Notes under the pieces: model-generated
What the model saw: the letters and a program-made list of their open reading frames with translations, nothing else
What the model was told of the DNA's origin: nothing
The model's database searches: none
Made by a program: the position numbers and the translations under genes
Source of the DNA: Petroclostridium xylanilyticum
GTDB taxonomy: Bacteria; Bacillota; Clostridia; SK-Y3
Direction of reading: 5' to 3'
Assembly: GCF_002252565.1 (NCBI RefSeq)
Contig: NZ_NPML01000031.1
Coordinates: forward strand, 1-64,000
DNA: 64,000 nucleotides
Shown: piece after piece, positions 8,088-16,548 of the stretch
How positions within the stretch are numbered: position 1 is the first letter of the stretch
Layout: each line of letters begins with the position of its first letter

Positions 8088-9722
8088 ATGGATAAAGTAT
8101 TCGTAATAGGCCATAAAAATCCGGACAGTGATTCGATATGTGCCGCTATTGGCTATGCAGCATTCAAAAAAAAGCTGGGGAAAGAAAATTATGTTCCCTG
8201 CAGAATCGGGGAAATAAATGATGAGACAAAATACATACTGGACTACTTTAAAGTAGACCCTCCACTATTTATTGAAAACGTCAAACCACAGGTATCGGAT
8301 ATGGACTATTATACTGTTGATATTATCCCCCAGGATATGACCATCAAGGGAGCATGGGAAATCATCAGGGATAAAGGGCATACACTGCTGCCGGTAAGGG
8401 ATCAAAATAATCTATTTAAAGGTATTGTATCAGTAAGTGATATTACTCAGACCTATATCGCATTAAAGGATAATGACTTTCTGGAAAGATATAATGTAGA
8501 AATCAGTTCTATTATCGAAGTACTGGAGGCGCATGTTTTATGGGGGGAAGAATTAATAAAAAAAACGGCGGGAAGGCTGTTCATCTATCATAATATTACA
8601 TGGAATGATGCTATTGCCATTAAGAATAATGATCTTATTCTGGTAGCAGGCAATATAAGTAATGTGATAGAGAGTATGGAATACGATTCCAATTATATAT
8701 TTGTAGTAGGAAATCTCAAAGAAAAAGATGAGGAAGTGCTTGCCCAGTATGCCAGTATTAAGAATAAAGCGATTATAAAGGTAGAGCATGACTTGTTATC
8801 TGTAATCCGTCTGATAAGCCAGTGTATCTCTGTAAAAGAGATCATGAAGACAGAAAAAATTATATACTTTTATGATAATGAATACATTGACCAGATAAAA
8901 GATATTATGCTTGAATCGAGACATAGATATTTCCCTGTTATAGATTATAACAGGAATGTTGTTGGGGTTATTTCAAGAAAACAGCTTTTGACTTATAGGA
9001 AGAAAAAGGTGGTCTTAATAGACCACAATGAGACCAGTCAGACGGTTAAAGGGATTGACCAGGCAGAGATACTGGAGATTATAGATCACCATCGTCTGGG
9101 GGACATCCAGACAGGAAATCCTATTTTTGTCCGGAATGTACCTGTTGGAAGTTCATCCACTATTGTGGCAAACATGTATTTTGAGAACAATTTAAAGCCT
9201 GATAGAGAAATAGCAGGCTTATTATGTGCTGCAATTATTTCAGATACCCTGCTATTTAAATCTCCCACCTGTACAACGGTTGATATAGAAACCGCAAATC
9301 TGCTTGCTGAGATAGCAGATATTGACATTAATACTTTTGGTTATGAAATGCTTAAAGCAGGAGCTTCCATAGTAAAGAAAACCCCGGTGGAAATATTGAT
9401 GAATGATATTAAGGAATATAATCTAGGAAAATATAGGTTTAGTGTATCTCAAATTAATACAATGGACCTGGGTGAACTGGACGATAAGAGAGAACAACTA
9501 AAAGAATTAATGAAAGAAAAAGCAGAAAATGGGAAATATGATGCAGTTTTGCTGATGGTTACCGACCTATTAAGACAGGGTTCTGAATTGATTTTTGAGG
9601 GACCGGAAGTTGACCGGATAAGAACGGCCTTTGGTATTGAAGATGAGAAAAAATCCGTCTTTTTAGAAGGTGTGGTATCGAGGAAAAAACAGATCATTCC
9701 ACGTCTTGCGATGAATATTTAA
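8088..9722 (+). CDS. CBS-domain family II (manganese) inorganic pyrophosphatase
   Basis: 544 residues. N-terminal DHH phosphoesterase motif GHKNPDSDS (8-16), an inserted regulatory region with two CBS halves and a DRTGG-like domain (about 70-300), then the second metal motif IIDHHRLGD (about 330-337), GSSSTIVA, and a C-terminal DHHA2 domain ending SRKKQIIPRL. It splits pyrophosphate to phosphate in the cytoplasm. In CBS-pyrophosphatases the insert binds adenine nucleotides and adjusts activity. At about 540 residues it is much longer than the simple 310-residue family II enzymes. Preceded by GAAAAAGAGGTGATAGC. Single gene, downstream of rnf. Confidence 0.94.
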   Translation: MDKVFVIGHKNPDSDSICAAIGYAAFKKKLGKENYVPCRIGEINDETKYILDYFKVDPPLFIENVKPQVSDMDYYTVDIIPQDMTIKGAWEIIRDKGHTLLPVRDQNNLFKGIVSVSDITQTYIALKDNDFLERYNVEISSIIEVLEAHVLWGEELIKKTAGRLFIYHNITWNDAIAIKNNDLILVAGNISNVIESMEYDSNYIFVVGNLKEKDEEVLAQYASIKNKAIIKVEHDLLSVIRLISQCISVKEIMKTEKIIYFYDNEYIDQIKDIMLESRHRYFPVIDYNRNVVGVISRKQLLTYRKKKVVLIDHNETSQTVKGIDQAEILEIIDHHRLGDIQTGNPIFVRNVPVGSSSTIVANMYFENNLKPDREIAGLLCAAIISDTLLFKSPTCTTVDIETANLLAEIADIDINTFGYEMLKAGASIVKKTPVEILMNDIKEYNLGKYRFSVSQINTMDLGELDDKREQLKELMKEKAENGKYDAVLLMVTDLLRQGSELIFEGPEVDRIRTAFGIEDEKKSVFLEGVVSRKKQIIPRLAMNI

Positions 9723-10012
9723 AAGTTTTTTCCGGCTTCAATTGGAAGGATATTTATCAACCGCTGAGTAGTTACTATATTTAAAAAGAATAGTAAATAA
9801 TTAGTAAATAAAAAATGGAGGAATTTAAGGTTTTATGTCGAATAATAATACAAGTAAGCAACAGGTGAAACTTTTAAATGCTTGACTCTTAAAGTTAGTT
9901 GGGAGTGGTGAGATAATATTAAGAAAATATTTGTAGTATTTAATATATGCCGGTATTGATCAAAGTTCAATTATCATTAAAAAGGATTTGAATGAGAAAT
10001 GTAGGGTGAATT
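9723..10012. other. Intergenic stretch with a 15-codon ORF
   Basis: No conventional gene. A GGAGG at about 9818-9822 precedes a 15-codon frame, 9835-9885 (MSNNNTSKQQVKLLNA-like start, then TGA). The SD-to-ATG distance is long, so translation is doubtful. The first residues resemble the start of some small spore proteins, but the frame ends at once. Otherwise AT-rich and featureless. Confidence 0.25.
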
Positions 10013-11335
10013 ATGGGTGAATTTGTAAAAAGGTACAAAATTGTTTTTGTTTTAGTTGGGTTAGCAATTGCAATTATTTTATTGTCTTATTTGAGCATTG
10101 GAGGATTGAATAATAGACTCTTTGCAAAAGAACAGGCTCCTAAAAGTGAGACTGATATAAAAGAGCCGGAAAAGAATAATGAGAATGTTCCGGCGGAACC
10201 GAAACAGCAGACGGAACAGCCGCAGACCGATTCAAATACAAATCAGGAACCAGCAAAACAGGAACCTGTAAACCAAGAACCTGTTAAGCAGGAACCTGTA
10301 AAAAAAGAACCGGTAAAGGTCAAAGGGATATATGTTACAGGATGGATTGCAGGAACAAAAACTCGTTTTAACCAACTGGTAGATCTGGTTAATAGAACTG
10401 AACTTAATGCCATGGTAATAGACGTAAAAGAAGATAGGGGAAAAATGACTTATATATCCAACGTACTGTTAGCGAAAGAGCTTGGTGCAGCGGTAAATAT
10501 GGTTGGGGATATACAGCAGTTAATGGCTACATTAAAAGAAAATAACATATATCCTATAGCAAGGGTTGTAAGTTTTAAGGACCCTATAGCAAGTGAAAAG
10601 CGTCCTGAATTGGCTATAAAGACAAAGGACGGAACCATATGGAGAGATAAAAAAGGAAATGCATGGTTGAATCCATATAACAAGGAAACATGGAAATATT
10701 TAATAGATATTTCCAAAGAAGCCGTTCAGTTAGGATTTAAAGAAATCCAGTATGATTATGTGCGCTTTCCTACTGATGGGAATGTAAAAATAATAGACTA
10801 CGGTGAAATTGGAAAAACCAAGACTAAAGCCGAAGCAATATCCGAGTTTCTAGCTTATGCTAAAAAGGAACTGGAACCTTTAGGGATAGACGTATCTGCC
10901 GATATTTTCGGCATTGTTCCTGTAGTAGAAGGGGACTATGAACAAATAGGCCAAGACCTTGAGATGGTCTCAAAGGATATTGATTATATATGCCCGATGG
11001 TATATCCATCCCATTATGCAAATGTTGCTCAAAACGGGGTAGGACAAAAGGTTAACGGTGTGTTATTTAAGTATCCGGACCTGGAGCCTTATGGGGTTGT
11101 GTATAATACTTTAGTGCTTGCGAAAGAAAGGCTGGAAAAAAGTCAGGCCAAGGCAAAAATAAGGCCATGGCTGCAAGACTTTACCGCATCTTATCTTGGT
11201 AAAGGAAATTATCAAATTTACGGTGGACAACAGGTAAGACAGCAAATCAAAGCGACTTATGATGCGGGATTGGAAGAATGGATTTTATGGGATCCAGATA
11301 CCAAGTATTCAGAAGATGGATTGTTAAAGGAATAA
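10013..11335 (+). CDS. Membrane-anchored putative glycoside hydrolase (DUF4015 family)
   Basis: 440 residues, ATG after AGGGTGA. A hydrophobic helix at about 11-32 acts as signal anchor. Residues about 43-104 form a Glu/Pro/Gln/Lys-rich linker with repeated QEPV/KEPV units. The rest (about 105-440) begins VKGIYVTGW and contains KFKEIQYDYVRFP-type and VSADIFGIVP strands, as in the DUF4015 family, predicted to be TIM-barrel glycosidases related to GH13/GH10-like folds. It would act on a polysaccharide outside the membrane; the substrate is unknown. Monocistronic, followed by a clear terminator. Confidence 0.82.
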   Translation: MGEFVKRYKIVFVLVGLAIAIILLSYLSIGGLNNRLFAKEQAPKSETDIKEPEKNNENVPAEPKQQTEQPQTDSNTNQEPAKQEPVNQEPVKQEPVKKEPVKVKGIYVTGWIAGTKTRFNQLVDLVNRTELNAMVIDVKEDRGKMTYISNVLLAKELGAAVNMVGDIQQLMATLKENNIYPIARVVSFKDPIASEKRPELAIKTKDGTIWRDKKGNAWLNPYNKETWKYLIDISKEAVQLGFKEIQYDYVRFPTDGNVKIIDYGEIGKTKTKAEAISEFLAYAKKELEPLGIDVSADIFGIVPVVEGDYEQIGQDLEMVSKDIDYICPMVYPSHYANVAQNGVGQKVNGVLFKYPDLEPYGVVYNTLVLAKERLEKSQAKAKIRPWLQDFTASYLGKGNYQIYGGQQVRQQIKATYDAGLEEWILWDPDTKYSEDGLLKE

Positions 11336-11345
11336 TGCGTTTCAA

Positions 11346-11388
11346 AAAAGGCTTCACTATTTTAAAGTTTATTTGAAGCCTTTTTTAT
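11346..11388 (+). terminator. Terminator after DUF4015 gene
   Basis: AAGGCTTCA and TGAAGCCTTTTTT pair across an AT-rich loop and end in a T run. A degraded copy of the same block occurs at 15269-15322. Confidence 0.8.
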
Positions 11389-11390
11389 AA

Positions 11391-11489
11391 TTAACCAACT
11401 TTAATACTAAAGATTTAAATATTAAAGTTGGTTAATTTCATCGATAACTATATTAATTTATTTTTAACTTTAATATTGGTTATCGATAT
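11391..11489. repeat. Two-hairpin repeat, copy A
   Basis: First stem TTAACCAACTTTA (11391-11403) with TAAAGTTGGTTAA (11423-11435), then the constant hairpin ATCGATAAC (11440-11448) with GTTATCGAT (11479-11487). The second unit spans exactly 48 bases, as in copies B and C. The stem sequence differs from the other copies while pairing is kept. Confidence 0.75.
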
Positions 11490-11541
11490 TTTAAAAAATT
11501 TTTTTAAAAAAGAAGGATTTTTTGAATAGATGACGAATAAA

Positions 11542-11577
11542 TATAATTATACACAAACGATTGCACAAACCATTGCA
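11542..11577 (+). promoter_or_regulatory. -10 box and tandem LacI-type operators
   Basis: A TATAAT at 11542-11547 is followed by ACACAAACGATTG (operator core CAAACGATTG at 11554-11563) and a second, weaker core CAAACCATTG at 11566-11575, 12 bases on. The sites would lie over the transcription start, directly before the flavoenzyme gene. The same 13-mer precedes the lacI-type gene and the alcohol dehydrogenase. Confidence 0.7.
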
Positions 11578-11595
11578 TAGTTGGAGGGAAAAATG

Positions 11596-12963
11596 ATGTC
11601 AGAACATAAGCGATTTCAATATGAAGCAATTGGAGATATGAAAGCTGATATAGCAGCTTTAGGCCTTGACATCCCTTTGGATAAAAACCTTGAACTGTTA
11701 AAAAGACCTGTTCAAGTTGGCAACAAGGTCATCCCAAATGCTCTTGCTATCCATCCAATGGAAGGCTGTGATGGGACACTGGATGGTAAGCCGGATGAAC
11801 TTACCTTTAGGCGGTATGAGCGGTTTGCCAGGGGAGGAGCAGGCCTCCTGTGGGTAGAAGCAGCTGCCGTTGTCCATGAGGGCAGGGCTAATCCGCGGCA
11901 ATTATACATCTGTGCTCAAAATAAGGAATCATTTCAAAAATTATTGGATGATATGATAAAATCAGCAAAAAAAGAATTCGGCTCGGGTTATAAACCCTAT
12001 ACCGTGTTGCAATTAACACACTCAGGAAGGTACAGCAAACCGGAAGGAAAACCGGAACCAGTTATTGCAGCAAAAAATCCTTATCTGGATGGCAATTTAC
12101 CTAATGATTATCCTATTATTTCTGATGAAGAACTGGAGAAGCTGGAAGACCGTTTTGTAGAAGCCGCAGAACTTGCCAGGGAAATAGGATTTGATGCAGT
12201 AGATATTAAAAGCTGCCACCGCTATTTGAGTTCAGAGCTTTTATCAGCTTTTACGCGGGAAGGAAAATATGGGGGAAGCTTTGAAAACAGGACCAGATTT
12301 TTATTAAATATCGTTGATAAAATTAAAGCCAGATTAGGTAATTCTATTGATATTACACTCAGAATGAATGCCTATGATGCCATTCCCTATCCTTATGGCT
12401 GGGGGGTGAGCAAAGAGGATTCTCATAAACCTGACTTGTCTGAACCAATTCAATTAATAAAAATTCTTCATGATAAGGGAATTAAGTTGATTAATATAAG
12501 CTGTGGGAACCCTTATTATAATCCACATGTAGGCCGGCCCTATGATGTTGGTCCGTATACTCCTCCTCAACATCCATTAGAAGGAATCGCAAAGATGCTG
12601 AGGATTATAAGGGAGATTCAACAGAGTATACCGGATATGGCTGTGGTATCTACCGGTTTTAGCTGGCTCAGGGAATTTGCACCCTATGTTGCTGCTGGAG
12701 GAATCAAAGAAGGATGGTTCAAACTTGCAGGTTTTGGCCGCCAGGCCTTTGCCTACCCTGATTTTGCACGGGATATTATAGAAAAGGGTGCTATGGAAAG
12801 GGATAAATGCTGTATTGCTTGCAGCAATTGTACAGTAATTATGCGGGATGGCGGAAAAAGTGGTTGTGTACCTAAGGATGCAAAAGTGTATGGGCCTATT
12901 TATAAAGAAGGTAGGCAGGGAAAACCACCAATAAAGGGGGAACATGTTGCGGAACACATATAG
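11596..12963 (+). CDS. Old-yellow-enzyme-like flavin oxidoreductase with C-terminal Fe-S cysteines
   Basis: 455 residues. GGAGGG at 11583-11588 makes the ATG at 11596 (or 11593) the start. The protein is a FMN-binding TIM barrel of the NADH:flavin oxidoreductase type (LQLTHSGRYS, AAELAREIGFDAVDIKSCHRYLSSELLSAF split over two motifs, NRTRFLLNIV) followed by a Cys-rich segment CCIACSNC...GC that could bind a [4Fe-4S] cluster, as in 2,4-dienoyl-CoA reductase and BaiH-type enzymes. Unlike those, it ends soon after the cluster and lacks the FAD/NAD(P) domain. The gene downstream encodes a separate flavoprotein, which may supply electrons. Operators for a LacI regulator sit at its promoter. Likely reduces an activated double bond; substrate unknown. 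Confidence 0.8.
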   Translation: MSEHKRFQYEAIGDMKADIAALGLDIPLDKNLELLKRPVQVGNKVIPNALAIHPMEGCDGTLDGKPDELTFRRYERFARGGAGLLWVEAAAVVHEGRANPRQLYICAQNKESFQKLLDDMIKSAKKEFGSGYKPYTVLQLTHSGRYSKPEGKPEPVIAAKNPYLDGNLPNDYPIISDEELEKLEDRFVEAAELAREIGFDAVDIKSCHRYLSSELLSAFTREGKYGGSFENRTRFLLNIVDKIKARLGNSIDITLRMNAYDAIPYPYGWGVSKEDSHKPDLSEPIQLIKILHDKGIKLINISCGNPYYNPHVGRPYDVGPYTPPQHPLEGIAKMLRIIREIQQSIPDMAVVSTGFSWLREFAPYVAAGGIKEGWFKLAGFGRQAFAYPDFARDIIEKGAMERDKCCIACSNCTVIMRDGGKSGCVPKDAKVYGPIYKEGRQGKPPIKGEHVAEHI

Positions 12964-13060
12964 GGAATTGAGCATTGAAAATTGAGAATTAAGAATTAGC
13001 AAGTTCATAGTTCACTGTTCACAGCAAAATATACATTTAATACTGGGAATTGTAAACTGA
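12964..13060. repeat. Intergenic repeats between the two flavoenzyme genes
   Basis: Contains AATTGAGCATTGAAAATTGAG (AATTGAGAATT family) directly followed by AAGTTCATAGTTCACTGTTCA (GTTCACAGTTAACAG family). Both families recur in other spacers of the window. No terminator is evident, so the two flavoenzymes are probably cotranscribed. Confidence 0.55.
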
Positions 13061-13075
13061 GAGAGGAGAATAACG

Positions 13076-15082
13076 TTGAAAAAAGATTGTATTGAGTTGC
13101 AAGGAATAAAAATTGACGTTTATTCTTTAAATACCGTTATTGTCGGTTCGGGGGCGGCGGGGTTGAATGCTGCAGATCGTTTGTATACTTTTGGACAAAA
13201 GGATATTGCGCTTGTGACCGAAGGGCTGAACATGGGTACGTCCAGGAATACCGGTTCGGATAAACAGACCTATTATAAGTTAACTCTAGCCGGAGAAACA
13301 AAGGATTCAGTCATGGATATGGCAAAAACCCTGTACGATGGAGGCAGCATGGATGGTGACATTGCCCTGGTTGAGGCAGCTTTATCGCCACAAGCTTTCT
13401 ATCGTCTTGTAGATATTGGAGTTCCTTTTCCACATAATCGCTACGGTGAGTATGTAGGTTATAAAACAGACCATGATCCCCGTCAAAGAGCTACTTCCGC
13501 AGGACCTTTGACGTCAAAATACATGACTGAAAAGCTTCAGGAACAGGTTATGCAAAAGGGTATTACGATTTTTGACGGATACCAGGTTATCGGAATTCTG
13601 ACAGATAGAGATAAAGATAGAGATTCAGATTCAGTTAAAGCGATTGGGCTTATAGCTTTAAACCTAAATGGATTAGAAGACCCGGATAGAAGGTATGTTC
13701 TTTTCAATTGTACGAACATTGTCTATGCAACCGGAGGGCCGGCGGGAATTTACGCTACTTCTGTATATCCCGAAAGTCAAACCGGGGCTAGTGGAATTGC
13801 CTTTGAGGCAGGGGTTAAAGGAAAGAATTTAACTGAATCCCAGTATGGAATTGCTTCTGTTAAATTCCGGTGGAATTTATCCGGGACCTTCCAGCAGGTA
13901 CTTCCACGGTACATTTCAACAAACCGGGATGGTAGTGATGAAAGGGAATTTTTAGAAGAATATTTTGATAGTCCTGGCAGGATGCTTGATGCAATCTTTC
14001 TAAAAGGATATCAGTGGCCTTTTGATCCAAGAAAAGTAATGAATTATGGTTCATCATTGATTGATATTCTTGTATATCATGAATCAGTTGTTAAAGGAAG
14101 GCGTGTATTTTTAGACTATACCAAAAATCCTGCCTGGGGAAGTCAGGATGGTAAACTGGATTTCTCATTGCTGGGGAAGGAGAGTTATGAATATCTTAAA
14201 AATTCTAATGCACTATTTGGTACTCCCATTGAGCGGTTAGCGCATATGAATCAACCGGCAATCAACCTGTATAAAGATCATGGCATTGACTTGTATAAGG
14301 AATATTTGGAAATTGCGGTTTGTGCACAACACAACAATGGAGGTTTGTGCGGCAATATCTGGTGGGAGAGCAACATAAAACACTTTTTTCCGGTTGGAGA
14401 AGTAAATGGGAGCCATGGTGTATACCGGCCCGGGGGAAGTGCTTTGAACTCAGGGCAGGTAGGAAGTATTCGGGCAGCCCAGTTTATTGCAGCCCGTTAC
14501 AAAGATGAACCCCTAAGTTTGTACGAGTTTTTAAAAGCCGCCCGGGATAAGATAGAGGAAAAACTTGATTTAGGCAGGAAATTTTTAACCTATTTAAGCA
14601 GTAAAAGCAATATCATTCAAATTCGTAAGGAAATCGGAGAACGGATGACGAAGATGGGGGCGCATATCCGTTCGCTTGACTCAGCACAAAGTGGAGCGGA
14701 ACAAGCCAGGAAGACGCTGGCTGCGCTGCCGGACATGTCGACGCTTTCTAGTGTGCAGGATTTACCTTACGCTTACCAAAATTGGGATTTGCTTGTTGCC
14801 CAGTATGTGTATTTTTGTGCTATAGCTGACTATATCCAAAAGGGTGGCGGAAGCCGAGGCTCCTATTTAATACATAATAGTACCGGACAAATACCGGTAG
14901 AAGGCTTGGGTGATAATTTTCGTTTTGTATTGGACAGTGGGGTGCTGGGCAATGTAATTCAAGAAGTTGCATACGTTGGCGGACAATGCATATTTGAATG
15001 GAGACACGCCCGGCCTATACCGGATGAGGAACACTGGTTTGAAAATACCTGGAATGCTTTTATGAGGGATGAGATCATATAA
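13076..15082 (+). CDS. FAD-dependent oxidoreductase of fumarate reductase/succinate dehydrogenase flavoprotein type
   Basis: 668 residues from TTG at 13076, with GAGAGGAG upstream. The N-terminus has the dinucleotide-binding motif VIVGSGAAGLNAADRLY (about 20-36), a Gly/Ser/Thr-rich substrate region (TSRNTGSDKQTYYK), the second FAD strand IVYATGGPAGIY, and a late conserved GGLCGNIWWESNIKHFFPVG stretch with EVNGSHGVYRPGGSALNSGQ, matching the FAD-binding C-terminal region of the family. No signal peptide, membrane helix or Fe-S motif is present, so it is a soluble cytoplasmic flavoprotein. It follows the OYE-like gene and may form a two-component enzyme with it. Actual substrate not known. Confidence 0.82.
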   Translation: MKKDCIELQGIKIDVYSLNTVIVGSGAAGLNAADRLYTFGQKDIALVTEGLNMGTSRNTGSDKQTYYKLTLAGETKDSVMDMAKTLYDGGSMDGDIALVEAALSPQAFYRLVDIGVPFPHNRYGEYVGYKTDHDPRQRATSAGPLTSKYMTEKLQEQVMQKGITIFDGYQVIGILTDRDKDRDSDSVKAIGLIALNLNGLEDPDRRYVLFNCTNIVYATGGPAGIYATSVYPESQTGASGIAFEAGVKGKNLTESQYGIASVKFRWNLSGTFQQVLPRYISTNRDGSDEREFLEEYFDSPGRMLDAIFLKGYQWPFDPRKVMNYGSSLIDILVYHESVVKGRRVFLDYTKNPAWGSQDGKLDFSLLGKESYEYLKNSNALFGTPIERLAHMNQPAINLYKDHGIDLYKEYLEIAVCAQHNNGGLCGNIWWESNIKHFFPVGEVNGSHGVYRPGGSALNSGQVGSIRAAQFIAARYKDEPLSLYEFLKAARDKIEEKLDLGRKFLTYLSSKSNIIQIRKEIGERMTKMGAHIRSLDSAQSGAEQARKTLAALPDMSTLSSVQDLPYAYQNWDLLVAQYVYFCAIADYIQKGGGSRGSYLIHNSTGQIPVEGLGDNFRFVLDSGVLGNVIQEVAYVGGQCIFEWRHARPIPDEEHWFENTWNAFMRDEII

Positions 15083-15118
15083 AATTCACATTAAAAAATT
15101 TTTTAAAGATTTTATTAT

Positions 15119-15218
15119 AATGAATCAACTTTAAAGCTAAATATTTAATTTTAAAGTTGATTCATTTCATCGATAACTACATTAATTTATTTATAATTTT
15201 GATATTGGTTATCGATAT
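15119..15218. repeat. Two-hairpin repeat, copy B
   Basis: First stem AATGAATCAACTTTA (15119-15133) with TAAAGTTGATTCATT (15152-15166); constant hairpin ATCGATAAC (15169-15177) with GTTATCGAT (15208-15216), 48 bases overall. Compared with copy A, base changes in the first stem are compensated on the other arm. Confidence 0.75.
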
Positions 15219-15268
15219 AATGTATAGGAAAGCATAAATTTTTCCTTATATATTACTTTCCGTCATGT

Positions 15269-15322
15269 GTTTCAAAAAAGGCTTCATTATTTTAAAATTT
15301 ATTTTAAACCTTTTTTTATAAA
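15269..15322. repeat. Degraded copy of the 11339-11390 terminator block
   Basis: GTTTCAAAAAAGGCTTCA matches 11339-11356 and the rest is alignable, but the 3' arm reads TTTTAAACC instead of TTTGAAGCC, so it no longer pairs well and is probably not a working terminator. Confidence 0.65.
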
Positions 15323-15365
15323 AAGCAGGAATTTTTAAAGCCATATCGAATATATCATTTATAAC

Positions 15366-15381
15366 ACACAAACGATTGTAT
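15366..15381 (+). promoter_or_regulatory. LacI-type operator before the regulator gene
   Basis: ACACAAACGATTG with core CAAACGATTG at 15369-15378, identical to the core before the OYE-like and alcohol dehydrogenase genes. It suggests autoregulation of the downstream LacI-family gene. Confidence 0.7.
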
Positions 15382-15400
15382 TAACCGAAAGGAAATGAAT

Positions 15401-16393
15401 ATGGTTACTATTAAAGATGTAGCTCAAAGGGCTGGCGTGTCACCCAGCACCGTTTCACGGGCTCTAAGCGGGAAAATCCCTGTAGATAAAGAAACAAAAG
15501 AAAAAGTAATGGAGGCAGTTCGGGCTCTTAATTACCAACCCAATGTACTGGCAAAGGGTTTAAAAGAGGGACGGACCAATACTATTGGACTAATAATCCC
15601 TAATATTCGCAATCCGGTATTTCCAGCAGTTGCAAGAGGTGTAGAGGATGTAGCAAGAAGAAATGGGTTTACCGTTATATTATGCAATACTGATGAGGAC
15701 TTGCGGGTAGAACTGGATTATGTAGATAAATTACAAAAACGATGGGTAGACGGACTAATTTTTGCTACAGCTCAAAAAGATAGTCATCATATTCTGGAAC
15801 TTAAGGAAAAGGACTTTCCGGTGGTGCTGCTGGTAAGGCACATGGAAGACAAAGTGGATGCAGTAATTAGCAATAATTTCAAGGGTGCGTATGAAGCTGT
15901 TTCTTACTTGATTAAAACCGGACATAAGAAGATTGCTATTGTTAACGGCAGCCTAGGGTTAACCCTATATCGTGAACGCTTTGAAGGATATAAAAAAGCG
16001 CTTCAGGATGCGGGGTTGCCGGTTATTGATGAATTTATTATTGACGGGGTTTCAGACAATGGAAACGGATACTATTCTATGCTTGGACTTTTAGAGCAGG
16101 GAAGTGTACCGGATGCCGTGTTTGCAACCAGTGACCCTAAGGCCATAGGTATTATCCGGGCAATAAAGGACTACGGCTTGAGGGTACCGGAAGACGTTTC
16201 GGTAATAGGTTTTGATAATTTGGAAATTAGTGCATTGCTTGATCCTCCGCTTACAACGGTAGCACAACCGCTGTATGAGATGGGGGCAAATGCAGCAAAC
16301 AAACTTATTCGCTTAATTAATAGCAAACGGGCTAAAAAACCAACGGTAGATGTCATGGAAGTTGAGCTAATTATACGCAAATCAACTCGATAA
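15401..16393 (+). CDS. LacI-family transcriptional regulator
   Basis: 330 residues. Of two in-frame ATGs, the one at 15401 has the better distance from GAAAGG (15387-15392). N-terminal helix-turn-helix TIKDVAQRAGVSPSTVSRAL, hinge helix region PNVLAKGLKEGRTN, then a periplasmic-binding-protein-like ligand domain (TIGLIIPNIRNPVFP, VIGFDNLEISALLDPPLTTV). It most likely controls the flanking oxidoreductase genes through the shared CAAACGATTG operators, one of which is in its own promoter. The effector is likely a sugar or sugar-like molecule by family, which would make the nearby oxidoreductases part of carbohydrate metabolism; this is inference. Confidence 0.93.
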   Translation: MVTIKDVAQRAGVSPSTVSRALSGKIPVDKETKEKVMEAVRALNYQPNVLAKGLKEGRTNTIGLIIPNIRNPVFPAVARGVEDVARRNGFTVILCNTDEDLRVELDYVDKLQKRWVDGLIFATAQKDSHHILELKEKDFPVVLLVRHMEDKVDAVISNNFKGAYEAVSYLIKTGHKKIAIVNGSLGLTLYRERFEGYKKALQDAGLPVIDEFIIDGVSDNGNGYYSMLGLLEQGSVPDAVFATSDPKAIGIIRAIKDYGLRVPEDVSVIGFDNLEISALLDPPLTTVAQPLYEMGANAANKLIRLINSKRAKKPTVDVMEVELIIRKSTR

Positions 16394-16408
16394 GACGACA
16401 AAACAGAA

Positions 16409-16531
16409 TTATATATTTACTGATAATGATTTTACATGGCAGATAAAGTCAATAAGTTCACGGTTCACAGTAAAAGCTATTAAATCGTTTGCTACTGTGA
16501 ACTGAAAACTGTTAACTGTGAACTATATAGT
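16409..16531. repeat. About 120-bp intergenic repeat (inverted partner at 41748-41881)
   Basis: From TATATATTTACTGATAATG to TAACTGTGAACTATATAG this block is near-identical to the reverse complement of 41748-41881, with about 14 bases fewer in the GTTCACGGTTCAC part. Inner arms TTCACGGTTCACAGTAAAAG and the later GCTACTGTGAACTG can pair. It belongs to the GTTCACAGTTAACAG family found in several spacers. Confidence 0.8.
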
Positions 16532-16548
16532 ATATATTTTTTAAGTTT

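Noticed and set aside
9835-9885. 15-codon ORF as a true spore protein gene
   Set aside because: Start resembles small spore proteins but the frame ends at once and the ribosome site is badly spaced; kept only as a low-confidence note.
16400-16535. CRISPR-like array in GTTCACAG repeats
   Set aside because: Units are inverted, degenerate and without unique spacers or cas genes; they are dispersed intergenic repeats.
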